From: Alphaproteobacteria bacterium
GTDB taxonomy: Bacteria; Pseudomonadota; Alphaproteobacteria; Sphingomonadales; Emcibacteraceae
Assembly (NCBI GenBank): GCA_030428615.1
Contig: JAUIDN010000015.1
Coordinates: 1-64,000 of the forward strand
Direction: 5' to 3'
DNA length: 64,000 nt
This document shows positions 26,369-33,901 of the stretch, piece after piece. How positions within the stretch are numbered: position 1 is the stretch's first letter; every line of letters starts with the position of its first letter. The translations under genes were made by a program, and so were the position numbers. The notes beneath the pieces are model-generated. The model searched no databases. It was given only the letters and a program-made list of their open reading frames with translations, and had not been told where the DNA came from.

Positions 26369-27415
26369 ATGGCCGATATGAAAGAGCTATTTGAAGCTCG
26401 AGAAGATATGGAAAAGCAAAATGAGCTATATCGCCCGACATCTTTCTGGGCAGATGCTTCCAGTAAAATGGTAGCGGATTTCAGTGAAAACGGAATTGAA
26501 AATTTTCGCTCATTAGAAATGCCCCTAAATTTCTTCGTTCCTACATACGGAGCACCAGGAAACGGTTTTTCGCCGGAGTTATTAGAAGCTATATTTAAAT
26601 CCCACCAACCAGAAAATACAAAACAATCATTAGCACTAAGTCGGTTTTTCAGTGGATATGAAACTGCACTCGCTGATTATAGGGTCCTTCTTGGTTCCGA
26701 TGAGCAATCGCATAAACCTTACCTTCACACATTTTCGGAAAGTAAGGTGGGTAATCCAATTGAACATTTCGAATTCGAAAACAGATTTTTCAGCCGGTCT
26801 GCGCTGAACTATCTCTTGGGACTTTGCTTTCTTAAGAGACATATTGGACCGGAAACGCCGAAAACAGTGTTGGAAGTTGGCGGTGGCTTTGGCACGTTAG
26901 GCGAAATACTTGCCCAAAGTGGCGTCCCGGGCATCAAATATATAGACATCGATATCCCGCCCACTAGTTTCGCCGCGCAATATTATCTCACTGAGGTTTT
27001 AGGAAAAGAAAACGTTACTACCTACAACAAAACAAAGGAACTGGATGAAATCAATATCAGCACCCTACCTTCAATGTCGGTTCTATGTTCGTGGCAAATT
27101 GAAAAATTAAGAGGACAAGTAGATTTATTTGTGAATTTTATTTCATTTCAGGAAATGGAGCCGGTTGTCGTTGAAAACTATTTCAAACATGTTCGTCGCC
27201 TCAATACAAAATGGATACTTCTGCGCAATATGCGTGAAGGCAAACAGAAAAAAACATCAAAATCAAATGTCGGTGTTGAAAATCCTATTTTAGCTAAAGA
27301 CTATGCCAGAATGCTTCCAGGATATTCACTTATCGACTCTAACGTTTTTCCATATGGATATCGGACAGTAGATAATTTTCACTCTGAGCTTTATTTGTTT
27401 AAACGGCGGTCCTGA
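26369..27415 (+). CDS. Putative sugar O-methyltransferase (NanM-like)
   Basis: 348 residues. A long N-terminal helical region (1-165) is followed by a Rossmann methyltransferase domain with TVLEVGGGFGTLGEILAQSG (about 168-187) and KYIDIDIPPTSF. The pattern fits the 'putative sugar O-methyltransferase' family found in nonulosonate and lipopolysaccharide clusters. It is divergent from pseG and convergent with flagellin 3. It may methylate the flagellar nonulosonate or its decoration; the exact substrate is not visible. Confidence 0.75.
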   Translation: MADMKELFEAREDMEKQNELYRPTSFWADASSKMVADFSENGIENFRSLEMPLNFFVPTYGAPGNGFSPELLEAIFKSHQPENTKQSLALSRFFSGYETALADYRVLLGSDEQSHKPYLHTFSESKVGNPIEHFEFENRFFSRSALNYLLGLCFLKRHIGPETPKTVLEVGGGFGTLGEILAQSGVPGIKYIDIDIPPTSFAAQYYLTEVLGKENVTTYNKTKELDEINISTLPSMSVLCSWQIEKLRGQVDLFVNFISFQEMEPVVVENYFKHVRRLNTKWILLRNMREGKQKKTSKSNVGVENPILAKDYARMLPGYSLIDSNVFPYGYRTVDNFHSELYLFKRRS

Positions 27416-27424
27416 TAGTATCGT

Positions 27425-28246
27425 TTAATTAAATAGAGAAAGAATTGATTGAGGCGCCTGGTTTGCAATCGAAAGCGCCTGTAGCCCCAGTTGCTGTTTA
27501 ACCTGCAAGGCTTGCAGGTTTGCGGCCTCGCGAGCCAGATCCGCATCAACAAGATTACCGATACCGGTTTCTATGGTATCAGATATTTTTTGCGCGAAAC
27601 TCAATGCTGTTTCAAGCCTCTTTGCGCCAGCCCCAAGTTTGGCGAGAACCCCTTCAAGGGTGCTAATCATGCCATCCACCGCGGCTAAAGCGGCATTTGC
27701 ATTCGCTTCTGTATCAATGGAAAAGAGCAGATCCAGAAAAGCCGCTTGAGTATCAATGGTTGAAGCTGAAATTGTGATTGCTGAGGAACTGTCACCATCA
27801 GGGCTTGTAATGGCGACAATGTCATCTGCTTTCAACGTATTTCGGCCATTGAATTCAGCACTTTCAACAATAGTGGATGTCTGTTGGGCAAGCTGGCTGA
27901 ACTCCAGATCAAGTATAGCGCGCGATGCATCATCATTTCCGGCATCTTTGGCGACTATTGTTATTTCTTTCATTCGAATAAGGAGATCAGATACGGCCTC
28001 CGCACCCGCGATGGCGACATCAGTGGCACCAATTGCGCGGTTCAAGCTACCCTTCACGGCAGTATATCCCGCTAATTCGGCGCGTTGTTTTTGGGCAATG
28101 GAAAAAATGGCAGCGTTATCTTTTGCGCCAGAAACTTTCAAACCTGTGTTAATGCGGGTTTGTGCCACATTTAATGAACGGTTTGTTTTATTCAGGTTTT
28201 GTAACGCGACAAGTGCACCAGCATTTGTGTTTACCGAAAAGTCCAC
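27425..28246 (-). CDS. Flagellin 3
   Basis: 273 residues from a GTG start with GGAG 6 bp upstream. The D0/D1 ends (MDFSVNTNAGALVALQNLNK; QLGLQALSIANQAPQSILSLF) are close to flagellin 2, with a divergent centre (about 135-195). The leader shares a conserved element with flagellin 2 at the same distance. There is no sigma-54 promoter and a terminator separates it from flaG, so it needs its own non-RpoN promoter. It is probably a minor or regulatory filament subunit produced by duplication. Confidence 0.93.
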   Translation of the reverse strand: MDFSVNTNAGALVALQNLNKTNRSLNVAQTRINTGLKVSGAKDNAAIFSIAQKQRAELAGYTAVKGSLNRAIGATDVAIAGAEAVSDLLIRMKEITIVAKDAGNDDASRAILDLEFSQLAQQTSTIVESAEFNGRNTLKADDIVAITSPDGDSSSAITISASTIDTQAAFLDLLFSIDTEANANAALAAVDGMISTLEGVLAKLGAGAKRLETALSFAQKISDTIETGIGNLVDADLAREAANLQALQVKQQLGLQALSIANQAPQSILSLFN

Positions 28247-28287
28247 TTAAATCTCCATTCTGAGATAATAACTTCCGAGCATTTTGC
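28247..28287 (-). promoter_or_regulatory. Flagellin 3 leader with shared GCAAAATGCTC element
   Basis: Minus strand: GCAAAATGCTC ends 30 nt before the start codon, followed by CTCAGAATGGAGA containing the ribosome binding site. The same two blocks with the same overall spacing precede flagellin 2. It may be an mRNA target of FlbT or a remnant of duplication. Confidence 0.5.
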
Positions 28288-28304
28288 CCTTTTTTCAATA
28301 ATAT

Positions 28305-28347
28305 TTTAAAAAAGCCTGTATGCCATTCGCGCATACAGGTTTTTTTA
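28305..28347 (-). terminator. Terminator between flaG and flagellin 3
   Basis: A 9-bp perfect stem CCTGTATGC/GCATACAGG with a 7-nt loop, flanked by A and T runs on both sides, so it can work in either direction; in the minus direction the transcript ends GGCTTTTTT. Confidence 0.85.
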
Positions 28348-28381
28348 AACAATAACACTTACTGATTTCATTCTGACGATT

Positions 28382-28795
28382 TTAAACTTTTTCGTCGACA
28401 ACAATACCTTCGGCTTCACGATAATAAGCGATCAGGGCCAAAATTTCCTCTGCCGGAAACTGTGAAACGACCTCACCTGATTGCTTATCCACCCCTTTAT
28501 ATACGAATAAACCGGATTCATCATCAACATCAATACTCAATTTGGTACTTGCAGATTTGAGCGAAAGTGCTTTATTCAGAATTGCTTCTGCCTGACTGAC
28601 AAAATCACTACTATCCTTTGCCTCTCGCTTAAGTAGTTTATTTATGGTTTCGGACTGTACCGCCTTAGTCTCTTTCTGACTAACTCTAGTATTATCAGTG
28701 GCAGTGCCACCTTCTCTCTTTTGAGGGGTAGCCGCTTCCTGAATAACACCAGCCGCAGACGCCCCTGCACCATATGTGTTAATTCCATCAACCAT
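28382..28795 (-). CDS. flaG: FlaG-family flagellin-associated protein
   Basis: 137 residues: disordered Thr/Lys-rich first half and a C-terminal FlaG domain (about 85-132; LSIDVDDESGLFVYKGVDK, VVSQFPAEEILALIAYYRE). FlaG proteins influence filament length or growth in other bacteria. AGAGGAT precedes the ATG. It lies between flagellins 2 and 3 and is probably co-transcribed from the flagellin 2 promoter by read-through of a hairpin. Confidence 0.85.
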   Translation of the reverse strand: MVDGINTYGAGASAAGVIQEAATPQKREGGTATDNTRVSQKETKAVQSETINKLLKREAKDSSDFVSQAEAILNKALSLKSASTKLSIDVDDESGLFVYKGVDKQSGEVVSQFPAEEILALIAYYREAEGIVVDEKV

Positions 28796-28834
28796 AATAT
28801 CCTCTTTTCTTTTCTAGCAACTAATTGCTTTGAT

Positions 28835-28865
28835 TTTGGTGGAACCAAATCAAGGTTCCACCAAA
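28835..28865. terminator. Hairpin between flagellin 2 and flaG
   Basis: Perfect 12-bp inverted repeat TTTGGTGGAACC/GGTTCCACCAAA with a 7-nt loop. No U-tract follows on the minus strand, so it is more likely an mRNA 3'-end stabiliser or partial terminator than a full stop. Confidence 0.6.
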
Positions 28866-28879
28866 TTTCAAATAACCTA

Positions 28880-29692
28880 CTATCGGAAGAGTGAGAGCAC
28901 TGTTCCAGGTGCCTGGTTCGCAATAGACAAGGCTTGCAAGCCGAGCTGCTGTTTCACCTGCAACGACTGTAAGTTCGCACTTTCACGAGCCAGATCGGCA
29001 TCCACAAGGTTACCAATACCAACTTCGATAGCGTCAGATAGCTTCTCAATGAATGATCCAACAATCTCAACACGTTTCGCACCAGCACCTAGTGCCGATA
29101 GTGAAGTATTAACTGTTGCAATCGCTGTATCAATAGCTGCTAGCTCAGATGAAGCACCAGCTGCTGACGTAATAGCGCCGGCGATTCCAAGTGAGCCCGC
29201 ACTCAAGCTTTGAGCAGCGATGGAAATATTACTTGAAGCATCAGAATTAACAATCGCAACAACATCATCTGTGCCGTTAAGCGAATTTCTACCGTTAAAT
29301 TCAGCGTTACTTACGATTGTATCAATCTGAGACACGAGCTGCTGATAATCGTTATCAAGCAATGCGCGTGAAGCAGTATCATTACCTGCATCTTTCGCTG
29401 CAACAGCTTTCTCTTTTAACTGGATCAGAAGGTCAGAAACAGCTTCTGCACCCGCAATCGCAACATCAAGAGCACCAGTCGCACGGTCGAGACTTGCTTT
29501 AACAGCACTTAGGCCACCAAGCTCTGCACGCTGCTTTTGCGCAATCGCAAAGATAGACGCGTCGTCCTTAGCACCGGACACTTTGAGACCAGTATTAATA
29601 CGACCTTGAACTACATTTAATGATGCATTTGTTTTATTCAGATTTTGCAGTGCAACGAGAGCACCAGCATTAGTATTTACGGAAAAACCCAT
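28880..29692 (-). CDS. Flagellin 2
   Basis: 270 residues with conserved ends (MGFSVNTNAGALVALQNLNK; QLGLQALSIANQAPGTVLSLF) and a low-complexity Ala/Ser-rich centre (about 145-190). GGAG lies 8 bp upstream. The promoter region has several GTTAAC sites, including a perfect CtrA-type box, and no sigma-54 motif. Codon use looks smoother than in flagellin 3, hinting that it may be the main filament protein; that is inference. It stands directly downstream of flbT-flaF. Confidence 0.95.
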   Translation of the reverse strand: MGFSVNTNAGALVALQNLNKTNASLNVVQGRINTGLKVSGAKDDASIFAIAQKQRAELGGLSAVKASLDRATGALDVAIAGAEAVSDLLIQLKEKAVAAKDAGNDTASRALLDNDYQQLVSQIDTIVSNAEFNGRNSLNGTDDVVAIVNSDASSNISIAAQSLSAGSLGIAGAITSAAGASSELAAIDTAIATVNTSLSALGAGAKRVEIVGSFIEKLSDAIEVGIGNLVDADLARESANLQSLQVKQQLGLQALSIANQAPGTVLSLFR

Positions 29693-29736
29693 AATATATT
29701 CTCCATTCTAGAGTATGTTACGGAGCATTTTGCTCC
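29693..29736 (-). promoter_or_regulatory. Flagellin 2 leader with hairpin GGAGCAAAATGCTCC
   Basis: Minus strand carries a 6-bp perfect hairpin (GGAGCA/TGCTCC) 30 nt before the start, containing the GCAAAATGCTC block shared with flagellin 3, then CTAGAATGGAGA. FlbT is known in Caulobacter to bind a flagellin mRNA leader; the same role here is inference. Confidence 0.5.
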
Positions 29737-29825
29737 AAGTTAGAGCCGATTTATTCGGCCAGTTAATATGTTAACAAATATGTCTTTCTGACACTTACTA
29801 ACATCACAAATCTAGGTGATGCGTC

Positions 29826-29850
29826 TTAACAAAAAGTTAACAGGGTTAAC
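29826..29850. promoter_or_regulatory. CtrA-type box and extra TTAAC upstream of flagellin 2
   Basis: TTAACAAAAAGTTAAC matches TTAA-N7-TTAAC exactly (29826-29841) and a further TTAAC follows at 29846. Two more GTTAAC sites lie at about 29770 and 29913. Located 135-160 bp upstream of the start. Confidence 0.55.
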
Positions 29851-29933
29851 CTTTCCATTAACAAACGTAATAAACCATATATTATAATAAGTTACAATGA
29901 AAAAAATAATATAGTTAACAAAAATTAATCATT

Positions 29934-30389
29934 TTATACTTTTATCGATGTGCTTGGTTTTGGCTGATTTGAAGAGAAATTCTGGCTATTCACTGCTTGA
30001 TTCTGGGGTGGATTCTGCGTAGCTGCTTGCGCAGCATTTCTTTCCTGCATCGCGAGCCCCTCCATAACACTTTTATTGACATCAATGAGCGCCTGAATAT
30101 CTTCATTCTCGCGAATTATTTTTGAGCTGTGTTTTCCGACCCATATTGAAAGTGAAATAATCTGCGCCCTGAGCATCTTGGGGAGCTTATTTCCCTCTAT
30201 TGCGCAATCTGTAGCAAATGTTGACCACATGCGTCGGTTCCAGTGAAGCGCATCGTGCAGCTTTGGATCTGTCTTAACACAATCCTTTGCATCCATAAGT
30301 GCTCTTGTCACGTCAACAAATAGCCGGTATTCGGTTTGCTGATGGCTTTCTGTGGTTTTTCTTGCATTTTCGTATGCATTAAGGGTCAT
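29934..30389 (-). CDS. flaF: Flagellin synthesis regulator FlaF
   Basis: 151 residues with the FlaF domain over about 1-115 (LNAYENARKTTES, ALHWNRRMWSTFATDC, LRAQIISLSIWVGKHS) and a Gln/Asn-rich disordered tail longer than in Caulobacter FlaF. FlaF is required for flagellin translation or secretion and acts opposite to FlbT. The start overlaps the flbT end by 11 bp. Confidence 0.92.
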   Translation of the reverse strand: MTLNAYENARKTTESHQQTEYRLFVDVTRALMDAKDCVKTDPKLHDALHWNRRMWSTFATDCAIEGNKLPKMLRAQIISLSIWVGKHSSKIIRENEDIQALIDVNKSVMEGLAMQERNAAQAATQNPPQNQAVNSQNFSSNQPKPSTSIKV

Positions 30390-30774
30390 ATGCTAATCTC
30401 GAATTTTCATAATCAAATAATTTTTTACATTTCATAAGCGCTTTATAAAATTCACCGTCCATTACGTCTTTGCTTATGGCAACGCAGAGCAATTTTGTTT
30501 CGGGGTCTTCAACCACCCCCATAAATTCTGTCATCCGGAGCACGAATTGTTCATGATATTTTTTAAAACCCGCAGGATCCATATACATAAGCATGATCGG
30601 AAAATAAACGTGTTTTACCGGCGTATCCACTTCTTCCGCCGGCAAAATATCCTTTTCCCGAAGTAAAGAAGCTTTATTCTGCAATACGAGAGTTGATCTT
30701 CGGTCACCATTTACAATGACAGCTCCATTAACAACAAACTTCTCCCCTGGCTTCAGCGATAATTTAAGCGCCAT
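30379..30774 (-). CDS. flbT: Flagellin mRNA regulator FlbT
   Basis: 131 residues of the FlbT family: LKLSLKPGEKFVVNGAVIVNGDRRSTL at the N-terminus and YFPIMLMYMDPAGF mid-protein. FlbT binds flagellin mRNA and represses its translation before hook completion in Caulobacter. First gene of the flbT-flaF unit; a TTAACCAT motif lies about 73 bp upstream. Conserved flagellin leader elements next door are natural candidates for its target. Confidence 0.94.
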   Translation of the reverse strand: MALKLSLKPGEKFVVNGAVIVNGDRRSTLVLQNKASLLREKDILPAEEVDTPVKHVYFPIMLMYMDPAGFKKYHEQFVLRMTEFMGVVEDPETKLLCVAISKDVMDGEFYKALMKCKKLFDYENSRLAYDP

Positions 30775-30846
30775 TATACTTTCTCTTTCCTAAATTTATT
30801 ATCTTTGGAAATGATAATAAACAGTGATTTACTATTTCACAATTAA

Positions 30847-30854
30847 ATGGTTAA
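30847..30854 (-). promoter_or_regulatory. Candidate CtrA half-site between flbT and flmG
   Basis: Minus strand reads ATTAACCATTTAAT in the divergent flbT/flmG interval, about 73 bp from flbT and 86 bp from flmG, so it could serve either gene. Confidence 0.42.
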
Positions 30855-30939
30855 TATAATCTAAAAAAAGGCAAATTATTTTATAATCAATTAATAATTA
30901 CAGTATTATAAATGGAACGCCCGTTTAATAGGTTAAAAA

Positions 30940-32610
30940 ATGACTGATCAAAATACAAACTTAATACCGCCACCAAAAAATAAAACCCAATTTGTAAAAC
31001 TGTTGAAAAAAGGACAATCATTATACAAAAACCAAGATTATACCGAAGCTCTAAGGTACCTTACCTCCGCATGGCAGTATGATGATTCAGATCACAATCT
31101 TCTAACCATAGTAGCAGACTGCCTATTTAAAAAAGGCAATCAGACCGCAGCCTTGAATTTGATGGCTCACGCTTTAAAAAGAAGCCCCAAAGATGCAAAT
31201 ATATGTTCAGTTCTTGGCAACGCAGCGCTAAAGATGGAATTTTTTGATTTAGCGGCCAAATTCCATCAAAAATACATCGAGCTTAGGCCAAATGAAGCCA
31301 TTGGTTACAGCAACTATGCGTCAGCATTACGCGAGGATGGTAAAATAGATGAAGCAATCGCTTATTTACAAGATATAATCCCAATTTTCCCGGACAACGA
31401 TCTTTTATGGAACACACTTGCCTCAACAGTGGCATTTCGGGACGGTCCCGGCGAAGCAATCGTATTTTATGAACAATGCCTGCAACTCAATCCTCAGAAC
31501 GTACAAGCACTGAACAACATAGCACCCGCTTATGTCTCAGTGGGACGGATAGAAGATGCTGAAAATGCAGCTAACGAGGCTATACGATTAAGCCCAAATC
31601 TGAAAGATCCAAAATTATTTTTATCTGGCTTAAAGTTGAAAGCAAAAAAACTAAAAGAAGGCTGGGAATATTATCAATTACGTCCTGGGCCAAAGGAGAT
31701 CAAAGCCACCTTGCAACACAACAAAGTGCCATATTGGCATGGCGAAGATTTGACCGGCAAAAAAATCCTTGTATACGGTGAGCAGGGAATTGGTGACGAA
31801 ATATTATTTACTTGGCTTTACGATGAACTCGCAAATGTCGCAGAGGAAGTTGCTTTTTCGTGCGAAGAACGCTTGGTTGACCTCTTTCAATCAAGTTTTC
31901 CATATGCAAAAGTTGGGGCTACATACTACGTCGTAAATACGGAACTCGATTACAGAATATTCATGACGCATGGCCTCAATATCAGTGATTATGATTATCA
32001 ATGTCTAGCCGGGGACCTCCCGCTGCATTTTTGGGATGATTACGATAAAATCCAACCGAACTCAGAGCCTATTCTCAAACCAAACAAACAAGAAATTAAG
32101 AAATGGAAAAAAAGACTGGAAACATTGCCCCAAAAAATTTCCGTAGGCATATCATGGCGAAGTGGTAACAGGAAAGCAAAACGCTCCCGCAACTATGCCG
32201 GATTGCAAGAATGGGAACCAATAATGAGAGATAAAAAAATTAATTTTATCAATATCCAGTATGGTGATTGTGCTGAAGAACTAGCTGAATTCAAGGCAAA
32301 AACCGGTATTACAATCCATAACTTTAAAGATTTAGATCTTAAGGATGATTTTGCTGGAACCACCGCGATGATGAAATCGTTAGATTTAGTAATTGGTCCT
32401 TCGTCTTCACCAATTCATCAAGCCGCCTTCGCTGGAACAAAGTCCTGGTTTTTTTCTAATGGTCACGCATGGTGGTCTTTTGGAGAAGAAATTCCTATTT
32501 GGCGTCAGAACGCAAGAATTTTTGCAAAAAATGAAAATGAAAATTGGTCTGATTTCATGATAGAAAAAGCACCGGAATTTGAGAAATGGTATCAAAAAAA
32601 GCTCAAATAG
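30940..32610 (+). CDS. flmG: TPR flagellin glycosyltransferase, FlmG-like
   Basis: 556 residues. Tetratricopeptide repeats fill about 15-245 (LLTIVADCLFKKGNQTAALN, ALNNIAPAYVSVGRIEDAEN) and a GT-B type glycosyltransferase domain fills about 265-545 (KILVYGEQGIGDEILFTWLY; VGISWRSGNRKAKRSRNYA; VIGPSSSPIHQAAFAG). Caulobacter FlmG has this layout: its TPRs hold flagellin and its catalytic part transfers a pseudaminic-type sugar. With pse genes and three flagellins nearby the same function is likely. No signal peptide, as expected for cytoplasmic modification before export. Divergent from flbT. Confidence 0.82.
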   Translation: MTDQNTNLIPPPKNKTQFVKLLKKGQSLYKNQDYTEALRYLTSAWQYDDSDHNLLTIVADCLFKKGNQTAALNLMAHALKRSPKDANICSVLGNAALKMEFFDLAAKFHQKYIELRPNEAIGYSNYASALREDGKIDEAIAYLQDIIPIFPDNDLLWNTLASTVAFRDGPGEAIVFYEQCLQLNPQNVQALNNIAPAYVSVGRIEDAENAANEAIRLSPNLKDPKLFLSGLKLKAKKLKEGWEYYQLRPGPKEIKATLQHNKVPYWHGEDLTGKKILVYGEQGIGDEILFTWLYDELANVAEEVAFSCEERLVDLFQSSFPYAKVGATYYVVNTELDYRIFMTHGLNISDYDYQCLAGDLPLHFWDDYDKIQPNSEPILKPNKQEIKKWKKRLETLPQKISVGISWRSGNRKAKRSRNYAGLQEWEPIMRDKKINFINIQYGDCAEELAEFKAKTGITIHNFKDLDLKDDFAGTTAMMKSLDLVIGPSSSPIHQAAFAGTKSWFFSNGHAWWSFGEEIPIWRQNARIFAKNENENWSDFMIEKAPEFEKWYQKKLK

Positions 32611-32611
32611 G

Positions 32612-33124
32612 TCACTTTTTAGCGCTGTATTTCTGCACCGAAAGCTCAAGACCTTTTTTAAGTTCTTTACCGATTTCACCACCATCACCTTCAATTCGGT
32701 CACGAATTACAACACGCATGGCGTCGATATGAGCTTTAATAATTTCCACATGGCTATCTGAAACGCCGGACCCCTTCGCCGTAAAATTATAAAGCCCCTC
32801 CGCAAAGTCGGTGATTAGCTGGTAACCAAAGGTACCGCCCTGCCCCTTCATATCGTGCGCTATTGAATTGATGCGCTCAAAATAACTTTTTCTGTTAACT
32901 TCATCATCAACACAGCGGCGATGTACTTCAAAAAGTTCGTCAATGATCGACATCACCCAGTCAGGATATTCTTCCGCCATCTCATTTAGTGCTTCTTCCG
33001 CTTCCGATAATAAATCTTCGTCAAAATCGATTTCCAAACCTGCCGTTGATCCAAGACCCGCTGTTTTTTCCTTCAATCGATTTTTAATCCTGTAAAAACG
33101 AACTTTCACACCTTGCTTAGACAT
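32612..33124 (-). CDS. Hpt-domain phosphotransfer protein
   Basis: 170 residues from ATG 33124, chosen by GGAG 7 bp upstream; the track start at 33151 lies inside the upstream gene. A helical bundle carries the Hpt motif IAHDMKGQGGTFGY with His90 as phospho-acceptor. The basic N-terminus (about 5-25) may bind membrane or partner. The start overlaps the end of the response-regulator gene by 8 bp, so the two are co-expressed and probably exchange phosphate. No histidine kinase is in the window. Confidence 0.82.
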   Translation of the reverse strand: MSKQGVKVRFYRIKNRLKEKTAGLGSTAGLEIDFDEDLLSEAEEALNEMAEEYPDWVMSIIDELFEVHRRCVDDEVNRKSYFERINSIAHDMKGQGGTFGYQLITDFAEGLYNFTAKGSGVSDSHVEIIKAHIDAMRVVIRDRIEGDGGEIGKELKKGLELSVQKYSAKK

Positions 33125-33668
33125 TGACGATCTCCACTTCCGGACTGTCATAGGTTAATTTTCGCCGATCTTCACCATTAAATGGTATTTCCTGCCGACG
33201 TCGGTCCGGTCCAAAATAAGAGTTCGTATGAACGAATTGCCGAGGCTTAAATATTACCGATTTTAATTTATCCGCAAGAGCGTTAACAGAGAACGGTTTT
33301 GACATAAATTCAGTGACGCCCATTTCGCGGGCTTCCTGAACCCGTTTTGGTTCCGAATATCCGGTAATCATTACGAACGGCTTAAATCTGTCTTTTGAAT
33401 CCTTGTGCCTTCTGATCCAACGAAGCAACATAAGCCCGTTAACCGGGCTCATTTCCCAATCGCAAATAATAATATCGACGGACATCATTCCGGCTTTCAT
33501 AGGACTTTGATCCACAAGTTTCAAAAATTCTATCGCTTCCGCGCCGTCATCTACGGACTTAACCGATTGCACGCCCAGTATTCTGATGCTGTTTACGATC
33601 AGTGATCGAATGAAAGGACTGTCTTCAACAACCAATACACTAATACGACTTAAATCTATGCCGCTCAT
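33117..33668 (-). CDS. CheY-like response regulator with basic C-terminal tail
   Basis: 183 residues: receiver domain about 8-135 with acidic Glu15/Asp16, phospho-acceptor Asp70 (IIICDWEMSP), TGYSEPK and the Lys of MSKPFS. The tail has two similar motifs, GPDRRRQ and GEDRRKL, a pattern seen after receiver domains in alphaproteobacteria. There is no DNA-binding or enzymatic output. GGGGA precedes the ATG. Coupled to the Hpt gene; likely a relay component in motility or cell-cycle signalling, which is inference. Confidence 0.85.
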   Translation of the reverse strand: MSGIDLSRISVLVVEDSPFIRSLIVNSIRILGVQSVKSVDDGAEAIEFLKLVDQSPMKAGMMSVDIIICDWEMSPVNGLMLLRWIRRHKDSKDRFKPFVMITGYSEPKRVQEAREMGVTEFMSKPFSVNALADKLKSVIFKPRQFVHTNSYFGPDRRRQEIPFNGEDRRKLTYDSPEVEIVNV

Positions 33669-33901
33669 AAAAATCCCCGTCCTGATTTATCCCAAGGTTT
33701 CAATTAATTATCATTTATTAGGCCTATAAAAACCTATTATGGTAAATAAAATATGAATAATGTTTAAAAAATATTTTTCGTTACTTTTTAATCATATAAT
33801 AAACATTTGAACGTTATAAGTCGGGAGCTGCTAACACATCGCACCCTTGCGATACACCTATAGCCCTGATACAATGAAACAAGTTAAGTATTAAATGATG
33901 G

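Noticed and set aside
15120-28380. TCAGAATG octamer near flagellin genes
   Set aside because: It recurs near the flagellin 1 leader, downstream of flagellin 1 and downstream of flaG, but in mixed orientation and position, so chance is likely.
29745-29790. Possible sigma-28 promoter (GCCGAATAA) before flagellin 2
   Set aside because: The -35 part is poor, flagellar sigma-28 is usually missing in these bacteria, and the motif is part of a short hairpin GCCGATTTATTCGGC.
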